The translations under genes were made by a program, and so were the position numbers. Positions 6,648 to 13,124 of a stretch of DNA of 21,259 bases are shown one piece after another (positions within the stretch are counted from its first letter, which is position 1; each line of letters begins with the position of its first letter). The stretch comes from JBOGZI01 sp050697275 (lineage in GTDB: Bacteria > Actinomycetota > Thermoleophilia > Solirubrobacterales > 70-9): assembly GCA_050697275.1 (NCBI GenBank), contig JBOGZI010000122.1, forward strand, positions 1-21,259, in the 5' to 3' direction. The notes below the pieces were generated by a model, which was given only the letters and a program-made list of their open reading frames with translations, made no database searches and had not been told where the DNA came from.

Positions 6648-8171
6648 ATGACGAGGAGGAGAAGGGCCTCGGTCGTCTTGGCGGTGCTGCTGGCCGCCGC
6701 CGTAACCGGTTCGCCCGGTCCGGCGAGCGCCGCGATCATCACCCCGAACACCACCGCCGATCAATTCGACACCGATCCGGCGAACTGCTCGCTGCGGGAG
6801 GCGGTCGACGCCGCGGACGACAACAGCGTCGCGGATGCCCCTGGCTGCACCGCCGGGGACGCCGCCATGGACACGGTCCGGCTCCCGCCCGGGAGATACG
6901 AGCTGACCATCCCGCAGAACAACGCGCTGGTTGAGGACGTCGCGAGCGGGGATCTCCAGCATTCCGCCAACCTGAGGGTCGAGGCCGTCCCGGGGACCAC
7001 CGAGCCGGTCACGATCGACGCCAACCAGACAGACCGGATCTTCCAGAGCTTCGCCAATCTGGAGGTAGACGGAATCACGCTCACCGGCGGCTTTGTCGAC
7101 GCGCCGGGGGACTTCACCGCTTCGACCGGGGGTGCGATCGGCGCCTCGAGCGGCCCGAGCCTGACGATGACCGACAGCGCGGTGGTCGGCAATCGCTCCG
7201 ACGGCTTCGGCGGGGGGATCGCCTGGCCTGGGGGGCCCGGCGACGTGACGCTTACCAACGTCACTGTCTCGGGCAACACCGCGACCGAGCAGGGCGGCGG
7301 CGGGATCGAGACAGGCGGCACGCTGGCCATGGATCACGTCACGGTGACCAACAACCTCGCCGTCGCGAACGGCAGCATGGCCGGCGGTTTCGCGGGGGGC
7401 GGGGTACTGCTGACCTCGATGACCGCGGCGAGCGTCCACAACTCGATCATCGCCAGCAACAGCGAGAACCGGCAGCCGGCGAATACTCCGAACTGCGAGG
7501 GCAACTTCACCAGCACCGGGGGCAACATCCTTGGCACCGAGGGGACCTGCAACTTCACCCAGCTCGTCACCGATGACGTGGAGGTCGCCGACCCGGGGCT
7601 CGCCCCCCTCGGCGACTACGGAGGCTCGAGCCTCACCCACGCACTGCTGGGGGGCAGTACGGCGATCGATCAGGGGGTCGCCACCTGCCAGTCCAACGAC
7701 CAGCGCGGTCTCCCCCGTAGCGCCGCCCCCTGCGAGGCGGGCGCCTATGAGGTGCAGCCTGACGATGCCGATGGCGACAGCGTCCTCGACGGTGCCGACA
7801 ACTGCCCGAACGCGGTCAACGCGCGGCAGGAGAACAACGACGGCGACGCCCAGGGCGACGCCTGCGATCCGGACGACGACAACGACGGCGTCGCCGACGT
7901 GGCCGACAACTGCGACTTCCTTGCCAACGCCGACCAGGCCGACAACGACGGCGACGGGATCGGCAACGTGTGTGATCCGACTCCGAATCCGCCGCCGGCG
8001 CCTCCCGCGCCTCCCGCGCCTCCTGCGCCCATCGCACCCGCCATCACGCCCGCAGTCGCGCCGACGTTCGACCTTGCCGCGGCGATCAAACGCTGCAAGA
8101 AGAAGTTCCCCAAGCGCAAGAAGCGCAGGAAGTGCATCAGGAAGGCGAAGGCCAGGGCCAGGGCGGGCTAG
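6648..8171 (+). CDS. Secreted CSLREA / choice-of-anchor-Q beta-helix protein with TSP3 repeats
   Basis: This 507-residue protein starts at ATG 6648 with a signal peptide (MTRRRRASVVLAVLLAAAVT, probable cleavage after ASA). CSLREA at residues 47-52 is the hallmark of the CSLREA domain. It is followed by a parallel beta-helix with repeated G-G-G-I, T-NVTVSGN and H-VTVTNN turns. Near LGDYGGSSLTHALLGGSTAI comes the choice-of-anchor-Q segment. From about residue 373 there are Asp-rich thrombospondin type 3 repeats (DADGDSVLDGADNCPN, NDGDAQGDACDPDDDNDG), which bind calcium in known members. A Pro/Ala linker and a basic tail containing RCKKKFPKRKKRRKC close the protein. No LPXTG motif is present. 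It is probably cell-surface or released, with adhesive or carbohydrate-related function possible but unproven. The frame is open back to ATG 6489, which would add 53 Arg-rich residues. Confidence 0.85.
   Translation: MTRRRRASVVLAVLLAAAVTGSPGPASAAIITPNTTADQFDTDPANCSLREAVDAADDNSVADAPGCTAGDAAMDTVRLPPGRYELTIPQNNALVEDVASGDLQHSANLRVEAVPGTTEPVTIDANQTDRIFQSFANLEVDGITLTGGFVDAPGDFTASTGGAIGASSGPSLTMTDSAVVGNRSDGFGGGIAWPGGPGDVTLTNVTVSGNTATEQGGGGIETGGTLAMDHVTVTNNLAVANGSMAGGFAGGGVLLTSMTAASVHNSIIASNSENRQPANTPNCEGNFTSTGGNILGTEGTCNFTQLVTDDVEVADPGLAPLGDYGGSSLTHALLGGSTAIDQGVATCQSNDQRGLPRSAAPCEAGAYEVQPDDADGDSVLDGADNCPNAVNARQENNDGDAQGDACDPDDDNDGVADVADNCDFLANADQADNDGDGIGNVCDPTPNPPPAPPAPPAPPAPIAPAITPAVAPTFDLAAAIKRCKKKFPKRKKRRKCIRKAKARARAG
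8001..8027 (+). repeat. 9-bp tandem repeat encoding a Pro-Ala linker
   Basis: Three 9-bp units, cctcccgcg twice and then cctcctgcg, encode the PAPPAPPAP linker between the calcium-binding repeats and the basic tail. Such short tandem units can change copy number by slippage and alter linker length. Confidence 0.7.
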
Positions 8172-8192
8172 CCTAGCGGGCCGCGATTCGCC

Positions 8193-9503
8193 CTAGTCGT
8201 GGGGCCGGGCCATCTTGGCGTGGTCGAGGGCCTCTTCTAGGATCTTCTCGTCGACGCCCATCTCCTTCGCCACCTCGCGGATCGAGCGGTCCGAGGCGGC
8301 GGCCTCCTTGACGATCTCGGCGGCCTTGTCGTAGCCGATGTGCGGGTTGAGGGCGGTGGCGACGATCAGGTTCGCCTCGCGGTGCCGCTCGATCATCTCC
8401 TCGTTCGGCTCGATTCCGCTGACGCACTTCTCGTCCAGCGCGCGCGAGGCGGCCGCGAGCAGCTTGATCGAGTCGAGCAGGTTGCGGGCGATCAGCGGCA
8501 CCCGCACGTTGAGCTCGAACTGGCCCTGACCTCCGGCCAGTGTGATCGCGGCGTCGTTGCCGATCACCTGATCGGCGACCTGGATCACGACCTCCGGGAT
8601 CACCGGGTTGACCTTGCCCGGCATGATCGAGGAGCCCTTCTGCAGCTCGGGCAGCCTGATCTCCGCCAGCCCGGCCCGCGGGCCGGAGCCCATCAGGGCG
8701 AGGTCGTTGGCGATCTTGAGCAGGGAGACGGCGACCACCTTGAGCTGGCCGGAGAGCTCGACCAGGGCGTCGCGGTTCGCCTGGGCCTCGAAGCGGTCGT
8801 CGGGCTCCGAGATGTCGAGGCCGGTGTCCGCGCTCAGCTTCTCCCGCACCTTGGCGGCGAACTCCGGATGCGTGTTGATCCCGGTGCCGGTGGCCGTCCC
8901 GCCGAGTGGGATCTGTCTCACGCGGGGGAGCGTCGAGCGGACCCGGTCGGCGCCCAGCTTGATCTGGGTGGCGTAGCCGGCGAACTCCTGCCCGAGCGTC
9001 ACCGGCACCGCGTCCATCAGGTGGGTCCGCCCGGTCTTCACCAGGTCGGCGAATTCGTCGCCCTTCCGCTCCAGGGCGCCTGAGAGCTGATCGAGCGCCG
9101 GCAGGAGGTCGGAGTGGACCTCGCCGAGCGCCGCCAGGTGCACCGCCGAGGGGAAGACATCGTTCGAGGACTGGCCCCGGTTGACGTGGTCATTGGGATG
9201 GGCCTCGTCGCCGGCGAGCCTGGCGATCACCTCGTTGGCATTCATGTTGGATGAGGTGCCGGAGCCGGTCTGGAAGGCGTCGACGGGGAACTGATCGTCG
9301 TGCTTGCGTTCGGCGACCTCGTCGCCGGCCTTGGCGATCCGCTCGGCGAGCCCGGCGTCGAGCTCCCCCAGCTCTGCGTTGGTCCGCGCCGCCGCCGCCT
9401 TCAGGCGGCCGAGCCAGTGGATCACCGGCGGCGGGATCGGCTGGCCGGAGATCTTGAAGTTCTCGACCGCCTTCTCTGTCTCCCCGCCCCAAAGGTTCGC
9501 CAT
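8193..9503 (-). CDS. fumC: Class II fumarate hydratase
   Basis: This 436-residue member of the fumarase/aspartase superfamily interconverts fumarate and malate in the citric acid cycle. It shows TGSGTSSNMNANEV (79-92), the region around His161 in KTGRTHLMDA, and the superfamily signature GSSIMPGKVNP (290-300) with the catalytic-loop Ser. GQGQFELNVRVPLIARNLL also fits fumarase rather than adenylosuccinate or argininosuccinate lyase. Its beginning, MANLWGGETEKAVENF, lacks about 15-20 residues present ahead of the WGAQT element in the E. coli enzyme. An in-frame TAG four codons upstream shows the short N-terminus is real. A -10-like TAGCCT 6 nt before the ATG suggests a leaderless message. Aspartase is the main alternative and is less likely. 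Confidence 0.93.
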   Translation of the reverse strand: MANLWGGETEKAVENFKISGQPIPPPVIHWLGRLKAAAARTNAELGELDAGLAERIAKAGDEVAERKHDDQFPVDAFQTGSGTSSNMNANEVIARLAGDEAHPNDHVNRGQSSNDVFPSAVHLAALGEVHSDLLPALDQLSGALERKGDEFADLVKTGRTHLMDAVPVTLGQEFAGYATQIKLGADRVRSTLPRVRQIPLGGTATGTGINTHPEFAAKVREKLSADTGLDISEPDDRFEAQANRDALVELSGQLKVVAVSLLKIANDLALMGSGPRAGLAEIRLPELQKGSSIMPGKVNPVIPEVVIQVADQVIGNDAAITLAGGQGQFELNVRVPLIARNLLDSIKLLAAASRALDEKCVSGIEPNEEMIERHREANLIVATALNPHIGYDKAAEIVKEAAASDRSIREVAKEMGVDEKILEEALDHAKMARPHD

Positions 9504-9509
9504 GAGTTG

Positions 9510-9515
9510 AGGCTA
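9510..9515 (-). promoter_or_regulatory. -10 box TAGCCT for fumC (leaderless)
   Basis: TAGCCT ends 6 nt before ATG 9503, with no Shine-Dalgarno sequence between. An overlapping TAGATA, which contains the stop codon of the upstream lipoprotein gene, is a second candidate. Either implies fumC has its own promoter despite the 13-bp gap. Confidence 0.45.
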
Positions 9516-9516
9516 T

Positions 9517-9996
9517 CTAGCCCGACTCCTGGCCCGCCGCGTAGCCGCGGTTGAAGCCGCGGTTGAAGGCGGGGGGCGGGGCCTGGGCGGCGCTGAAGCG
9601 TGCGGCGGAGTTGAGGCGCCGGATCAGGTCAGCGTGGATCGCGTCGGCTCCGCTGCTGGTGGCGCCGATCAGGTAGCCGAGCTGGACGGCGGCGGGGCCG
9701 CCGGGGTCGCGGCTCGCCTGGGCGTTGAGCCGGGTCGCGGCGATCACCATCTGCTCGCCGATCTGGGCCAGCTCGCCACCCCCCTGGGAGGGCGTCAGGC
9801 AGTCCGAGATCGGGATCCCGTTCACTCGCACCGGACCGGGGGCCGCCCGCAGCACCTCCAGATAAGTCTCGCTGCTCGCCCGGCAGGCCGACGGGGCCCC
9901 CTCGTCATCGTCGGAGCCGCATCCGGCGAGCATCGCCAGCGCCGCCGCGGCGGCAGCGGCCGCGGCGATCCGGCCGATCAGTGCCCGCAGGCCCAT
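9517..9996 (-). CDS. Small predicted lipoprotein
   Basis: This 159-residue protein has a hydrophobic, alanine-rich signal sequence (residues 5-24) ending in the lipobox LAGC, so it should be lipid-anchored outside the membrane. The mature part starts with an acidic SDDDEG stretch. It has two further cysteines (ACRAS and SDCLT) that could pair, a predicted helical middle (ELAQIGEQMVIAATRLNAQA), and a repeat-like FNRGFNRGYAAGQ end. I do not recognise the family. It lies 13 bp upstream of fumC on the same strand and diverges from the MarR gene, which makes it a candidate MarR target. A CATACG/TACGAT box just upstream of ATG 9996, with no Shine-Dalgarno sequence, supports this start. The much longer open frame extending to 11238 is antisense to MarR and the propeller gene. 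Confidence 0.8.
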   Translation of the reverse strand: MGLRALIGRIAAAAAAAAALAMLAGCGSDDDEGAPSACRASSETYLEVLRAAPGPVRVNGIPISDCLTPSQGGGELAQIGEQMVIAATRLNAQASRDPGGPAAVQLGYLIGATSSGADAIHADLIRRLNSAARFSAAQAPPPAFNRGFNRGYAAGQESG

Positions 9997-10003
9997 GGAT
10001 CGA

Positions 10004-10009
10004 TCGTAT
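10004..10009 (-). promoter_or_regulatory. -10-like box CATACG for the lipoprotein gene
   Basis: CATACG on the minus strand ends 7 nt before ATG 9996. The overlapping TACGAT ends 5 nt before it. No Shine-Dalgarno sequence is present, consistent with a leaderless start. Confidence 0.35.
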
Positions 10010-10029
10010 GGGACCGCCGCCGCGCCCTC

Positions 10030-10056
10030 GGTGGCCACCGGCGCCAAGCGGCGCCG
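10030..10056. promoter_or_regulatory. Adjacent palindromes between lipoprotein and MarR genes
   Basis: GGTGGCCACC (10030-10039) is a perfect 10-bp palindrome. It is followed immediately by CGGCGCC-AAGC-GGCGCCG (10039-10056). They sit in the 94-bp divergent intergenic region, a usual place for a MarR operator. GC-rich DNA makes such repeats by chance, so this is tentative. Confidence 0.3.
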
Positions 10057-10076
10057 ATCCCGTCCGCCGGGGGCCA

Positions 10077-10082
10077 TAACTT
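10077..10082 (+). promoter_or_regulatory. -10 box TAACTT for the MarR gene
   Basis: TAACTT ends 8 nt before GTG 10091 but only 2 nt before the alternative GTG 10085. A leaderless transcript would therefore use 10091. Confidence 0.4.
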
Positions 10083-10090
10083 GAGTGCCC

Positions 10091-10543
10091 GTGAGCGACG
10101 AGGCGACGCCCCTTCGCCCCATCGACCCGCTCGCGCACCGGGCGCTTGAGGCGCTGGTGCGCGCCGAGGCGACCCTCACCCGCCGTCTCGCCGCGGACCT
10201 CGACCGGATCGGCGTCTCGGCGACGGGGTTCGCGATGCTGGTGCTGCTCACCAGCGCGGGCGGGGAGCTGGAGCTGCGGGCGATCCGCCGGCGCCTCGCC
10301 GCCTCGAAGGCGACGGCTACCGAGGTGCTCGACACGCTGGAGGCCCGAGGCTTCGTCCTGCGAAGCAGGCTGGAGTCGGACCGGCGCGCCGTCTCGGTGG
10401 CGCTCACCGCGGCTGGGCACAACCTCGTCACCCACGCCTTCCCGGCCCACGCCGAGCGGGTGCGCGAGGTGTTCGGGGGCCTCGACGAGGCCGAGAAGCG
10501 CCAGCTCGCCGAGATCTGCCGCAAGCTGGACCGCGCCGCGTGA
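10091..10543 (+). CDS. MarR-family transcriptional regulator
   Basis: This protein of about 150 residues has the MarR winged-helix layout. An N-terminal dimerisation helix is followed by ELRAIRRRLAASKATATEVLDTLEARG as the helix-turn-helix region and RSRLESDRRAVSVALTAAG as the wing with its conserved D-R-R. The C-terminal helix is EAEKRQLAEICRKLDRAA. MarR proteins usually bind as dimers to palindromes near their own gene and are released by small ligands or oxidants. It is divergent from the lipoprotein gene and 15 bp upstream of the beta-propeller gene, so either could be a target. GTG 10085 is an alternative start, adding two residues. Its last 40 bases are repeated downstream of the propeller gene. 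Confidence 0.92.
   Translation: MSDEATPLRPIDPLAHRALEALVRAEATLTRRLAADLDRIGVSATGFAMLVLLTSAGGELELRAIRRRLAASKATATEVLDTLEARGFVLRSRLESDRRAVSVALTAAGHNLVTHAFPAHAERVREVFGGLDEAEKRQLAEICRKLDRAA
10500..10539 (+). repeat. Direct repeat, copy 1 (end of MarR gene)
   Basis: These 40 bases encode QLAEICRKLDRAA at the end of MarR. They match 11530-11569 at 39 of 40 positions, with the only difference at 10528/11558. The two copies flank the beta-propeller gene 1,030 bp apart. Confidence 0.95.
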
Positions 10544-10558
10544 TAAAGGTTCCGGGCT

Positions 10559-11479
10559 ATGAGGACGCTTGCCGCGTTGCTGTTGGCCACCTCGTCGCTC
10601 GTGCTGGCCGCGGGCTGCGGTGACGACGAGGCGAAAGAGGATCTGATCGACGTCGGCCGGGGCCCTGAGGCCGTGGCCGTGGGTGCCGGCGCGGTGTGGG
10701 TCGCAAACGCCCTGGACGACACGGTCACTCGGATCGACCCCGAGGAGCACGACGTGGTCCGCGCTTCGATTCCCGTCGGTGACGAGCCGGACGGGATCGC
10801 GGTCGGGGAGGGTGGCGTCTGGGTTGCGAATCGCGGCGAAGGAACGGTTTCCCGGATCGACCCCGAGACCGACGAGGTCGTGGGCACGATCCCGGTCGGA
10901 AGGGGACCCAACGACGTGGCCGTGGGACTCGGCCAGATCTGGGTCTCGAATGGACGCGAGGACTCGGTGTCTCGCATCGATCCCGTGACCAACGAGACGG
11001 TCGCCAGACGCATCAAGGTCGGCGAGGATCCGGGCAATGGCATCGCCGCCGGGAATGGCGCCGTGTTCACAGCCGACAACGCAGCTGCCACGGTCTCGAA
11101 GATCGATCCCCGCAGCAACCGGCTCGCCGGTCGGGCGACGCGTCTCGGCGGGGCCGACGGGATCGCGGTCGGCGAAGGCGCCGTCTGGGTGACCGACGAG
11201 CTCGATGACGTCGTGGTCCGCATCGAACCCGCCACCAACGAGCCGGTCGGCGATCCGATCCCGGTGGGCGATCAGCCTGGCGCCGTCGCCGTCGGCGAGG
11301 GCTTGGTGTGGGTTGCGAACTTCGGCGAGGACTCGGTGTCGCGCATCGATCCGCGCAAGAACCGAGCGGTCGGGGACCCGATCCGGGTCGGCGCCGGTCC
11401 CGCCGACGTGGCGGTCGGGGAGGGCGCCGCGTGGGTCGCCAACGCGTCCGACGGAACCGTCAGCCGCGTCGAACCCTGA
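10559..11479 (+). CDS. Seven-repeat YVTN/Vgb-like beta-propeller lipoprotein
   Basis: This 306-residue protein has a signal peptide and lipobox (LVLAAGC), so it is probably anchored on the outer face of the membrane. The rest is seven clear repeats of about 41 residues with the pattern G-x-x-P-x-x-VAVGEGAVWVAN-x-x-x-x-TVSRIDP-x-T. That count fits a seven-bladed propeller like the YVTN or virginiamycin-B-lyase-like families. Repeat 4 is the most divergent (AAGNGAVFTADNAAATVSKIDP), and the last repeat stops at SRVEP. Such propellers are often binding scaffolds. No catalytic residues are recognisable, so enzymatic activity should not be assumed. The start ATG 10559 lies 15 bp after the MarR stop. 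Repeats 2, 3 and 6 are very similar to each other, suggesting recent internal duplication. Confidence 0.9.
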   Translation: MRTLAALLLATSSLVLAAGCGDDEAKEDLIDVGRGPEAVAVGAGAVWVANALDDTVTRIDPEEHDVVRASIPVGDEPDGIAVGEGGVWVANRGEGTVSRIDPETDEVVGTIPVGRGPNDVAVGLGQIWVSNGREDSVSRIDPVTNETVARRIKVGEDPGNGIAAGNGAVFTADNAAATVSKIDPRSNRLAGRATRLGGADGIAVGEGAVWVTDELDDVVVRIEPATNEPVGDPIPVGDQPGAVAVGEGLVWVANFGEDSVSRIDPRKNRAVGDPIRVGAGPADVAVGEGAAWVANASDGTVSRVEP

Positions 11480-11573
11480 TCGCCCGGGCGAGCGCGAGCT
11501 GTTGGATCGTGTCGATCGTCTGCCTCAGGGCCAGCTCGCCGAGATCTGCCGCAAGCTCGACCGCGCCGCCTAG
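11480..11573 (+). pseudogene. Remnant of a second MarR gene C-terminus
   Basis: Directly after the propeller stop, a different frame reads GERELLDRVDRLPQGQLAE, continues as ICRKLDRAA, and ends at a TAG (11571-11573). The end is identical to the last 13 residues of the MarR protein upstream, and the preceding ERELLDRVDRLP looks like a typical MarR C-terminal helix. No start codon or DNA-binding domain is attached. I read it as the tail of a lost MarR paralogue or a recombination scar. It is unlikely to be translated on its own. Confidence 0.75.
11530..11569 (+). repeat. Direct repeat, copy 2 (downstream of propeller gene)
   Basis: Partner of 10500-10539, differing at one position in 40. Similarity drops abruptly on both sides, so the propeller gene is bracketed by short direct repeats. 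Confidence 0.95.
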
Positions 11574-11581
11574 CCAGGCGA

Positions 11582-12148
11582 TCAGGCCTCGATCAGCCGC
11601 TTGAAGGCGAGGTCTTGCGCCTCCTCGCGGCTGCGTTCGCCGTGATCGGCGGCGATGAAGTGGCTGCCGATCCAGAGTGCGAAGCCGAGCATGGAGCGGG
11701 CCTCGACCTCGTCCTCGTCCTCACAGAGGGCGCCGAACAGGGAGCGCAGGTAATCCATCCGCCGGTTGTCGACCCTCCGCAGCCGCCGGGCGACCCGCTT
11801 GTCGCGTCTGGCCCAGTCGCGGACCGCCAGGTCGACGCGGAGCGGGTCGATCCCCAGCACCTCCTCGCCGGAGACGGCGATCGCGGAGAGCCGCCGCAGC
11901 TTCGCCCTCGCGTCGCCGCCCGCGTCCTCGACGCGTTCGATCACCTCGTCGACTCCCCTCCGCTCCCAGGCGTCGAGCAGCTCGTCGAGCAGGGCGCGGC
12001 GGTCCTCGAAGTGCCAGTAGAAGCCGCCCTTGGTGACGCCGAGCGTGCGCGCCAGCGCTTCGATCCGGACGGCGGCCGGACCGCCTGAGCCCAGCGCCCG
12101 CAGCCCCTCCTCCACCCAGCTGCCGCGCGGGGTGCGGGTTAGGGCCAT
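11582..12148 (-). CDS. TetR-family transcriptional repressor
   Basis: This 188-residue protein has the TetR N-terminal domain. RIEALARTLGVTKGGFYWHF (about residues 28-47) is the helix-turn-helix with the family's G-x-FYWHF ending, followed by EDRRALLDELLDAW. The C-terminal ligand domain is helical and rich in Arg/Asp/Glu (DPLRVDLAVRDWARRDKRV), with MLGFALWIGSHFIAADHG near the end. These proteins dissociate from a palindromic operator when a small hydrophobic ligand binds. It diverges from the operon starting at 12247, with a perfect 26-bp palindrome in between, so it very probably represses that operon and perhaps itself. The ligand is unknown. The start at ATG 12148 gives a normal N-terminus just ahead of the DNA-binding domain. 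Confidence 0.93.
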   Translation of the reverse strand: MALTRTPRGSWVEEGLRALGSGGPAAVRIEALARTLGVTKGGFYWHFEDRRALLDELLDAWERRGVDEVIERVEDAGGDARAKLRRLSAIAVSGEEVLGIDPLRVDLAVRDWARRDKRVARRLRRVDNRRMDYLRSLFGALCEDEDEVEARSMLGFALWIGSHFIAADHGERSREEAQDLAFKRLIEA

Positions 12149-12182
12149 CGCCTATCTCGATCGGGGTTCATGGCGAGTGAAG

Positions 12183-12212
12183 TTGACAGTGTCACTATCC
12201 ATACGGTACCGT
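12183..12212 (+). promoter_or_regulatory. Promoter of the membrane/DUF2867 operon
   Basis: The consensus -35 TTGACA (12183-12188) is followed after 18 bp by the -10 TACCGT (12207-12212). The predicted start near 12219 gives a leader of about 28 nt. The -35 also lies in a small dyad, TGACA-G-TGTCA (12184-12194). The -10 is wholly inside the palindrome at 12195-12220, so an occupied operator would block it. Confidence 0.65.
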
Positions 12213-12220
12213 ATGGATAG
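12195..12220. promoter_or_regulatory. 26-bp perfect palindrome, probable TetR operator
   Basis: The left half CTATCCATACGGT (12195-12207) is followed immediately by its exact reverse complement ACCGTATGGATAG (12208-12220), with no mismatch and no spacer. It lies between the divergent TetR and membrane-protein genes and covers the -10 box of the latter. Size and place are those of a TetR-family operator. It is also clearly more AT-rich than its surroundings. Confidence 0.85.
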
Positions 12221-12231
12221 GCGCGAAACCC

Positions 12232-12238
12232 AAGGAGG
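12232..12238 (+). promoter_or_regulatory. Ribosome-binding site AAGGAGG
   Basis: AAGGAGG lies 8 nt before ATG 12247. It is a near-perfect Shine-Dalgarno sequence and contrasts with the leaderless-looking genes elsewhere in the window. Confidence 0.85.
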
Positions 12239-12246
12239 CGCCAGCG

Positions 12247-12711
12247 ATGCGACCACCATCCGCAAAGACCGTAGCCGTCGTGGTCGGGGCCACGATCGCC
12301 CTCACCGCGTTCCACTTCACGGACAACATCGTCAACATCGACACCTATCCGCGGCCGGAGGCGTTGTCGGGGGAGGCGATCCAGATCGCCGGCCTGATCT
12401 TCTGGCCCGTCGTAGCCGCGATCGGCGTCGCCGGCTACCTGGCCTACCGGCGCGGCAACCTCCAGCTCGCCCACCCGTTCCTGATCGCCTTCTCCTCCCT
12501 CGGCCTGATCAGCCTTCTCCACTTCTCCTCCGGCTCGCCGGACGAGCTCACCACCAGAGGGCTGATCTCGGTGATCGTCGACGGGATGATGGGCCTCGCG
12601 GTGCTCGGGGTGGCCCTGTGGTCGATGCTCGCTCGCCCCCCGGCGGCAGCTCCGTCGGAGGGCCACCCCCAGGGCGGCTCGAGGTCCGTTGTGAACCAGC
12701 GGGCAAGGTGA
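12247..12711 (+). CDS. Small four-helix membrane protein, first gene of TetR-controlled operon
   Basis: This 154-residue protein has four predicted membrane helices at about 9-24, 45-67, 74-93 and 104-127. An external or periplasmic-type loop FTDNIVNIDTYPRPEALSG lies between the first two. His23, His76 and His92 lie within or at the ends of helices, with HF at 23-24 and 92-93, which might bind a metal or haem; that is speculation. The tail after residue 130 is polar and Pro/Ser/Gly-rich, likely cytoplasmic. I do not recognise a named family. The last bases GTGA overlap the start of the next gene, so the two are translationally coupled. Repression by the adjacent TetR is strongly suggested by the operator. 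Confidence 0.85.
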   Translation: MRPPSAKTVAVVVGATIALTAFHFTDNIVNIDTYPRPEALSGEAIQIAGLIFWPVVAAIGVAGYLAYRRGNLQLAHPFLIAFSSLGLISLLHFSSGSPDELTTRGLISVIVDGMMGLAVLGVALWSMLARPPAAAPSEGHPQGGSRSVVNQRAR

Positions 12712-13124
12712 TCCGCATCGATTCCGTCCTGCTGATCGTCGCCGGATCGCTCGCCCTCCTCGGCGCCGCCGTTCACGGAGCGGGAGGCGAGGTCCTTGTG
12801 GTGAGAAGGCTGTCCCCGGGAATGCTGCCGGCCAGTCGCCTCGGTGGTCCGAACATGACTATGGCGATGATCCACGCCAGCTGGCACATGACGACGGTCG
12901 CCTTTCTTGCGGCCGGCATCGCGTTGATGCTGTCAGGGACGGTCGTCGAAGGCGATGCATCACGTGCGCTCGCCATGCTCGCCGCGGGCGCATTCACCGG
13001 CTTCGCCGCGGTCGCGGTGGTTTCGGGGGCCGCCCAGACCCGATCCCTTCGACCCCTCTTCGAGCACCCCGGTCCCGCCATCCTCATCGCCACGGCGGGG
13101 CTTGCCTGGTGGGGAGCACTATGA
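12708..13124 (+). CDS. Small four-helix membrane protein, second gene of the operon
   Basis: This 138-residue protein begins at GTG 12708, which overlaps the previous stop by 4 bp (GTGA). Four hydrophobic segments are visible at about 6-23, 57-78, 86-108 and 120-138. The first inter-helix region holds the most distinctive sequence: VHGAGGEVLVVRRL (22-35), GGPNMTMAMIHASWH (46-60). His23, His56, His60 and His120 could be ligands for a metal or haem, but this is inference. The family looks like one of the uncharacterised actinobacterial small membrane proteins, and I cannot name it. The longer frame upstream, starting at 12030, is out of phase with the first gene and is not real. Its end overlaps the next start as ATGA. 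Confidence 0.82.
   Translation: MIRIDSVLLIVAGSLALLGAAVHGAGGEVLVVRRLSPGMLPASRLGGPNMTMAMIHASWHMTTVAFLAAGIALMLSGTVVEGDASRALAMLAAGAFTGFAAVAVVSGAAQTRSLRPLFEHPGPAILIATAGLAWWGAL

Noticed and set aside
8172..8192. Possible bidirectional terminator between the CSLREA gene and fumC
   Set aside because: Only weak GGGC/GCCC pairing and no T-run on either strand.
9997..11238. Upstream part of the long minus-strand frame that ends in the lipoprotein
   Set aside because: Only the part after ATG 9996 has a signal sequence and lipobox. The rest is Ser/Pro/Arg-rich and antisense to the MarR and propeller genes.
11205..11479. Plus-strand frame leading into the MarR remnant within the propeller gene
   Set aside because: Out of frame with a well-defined repeat protein; only the segment after the propeller stop resembles a protein family.
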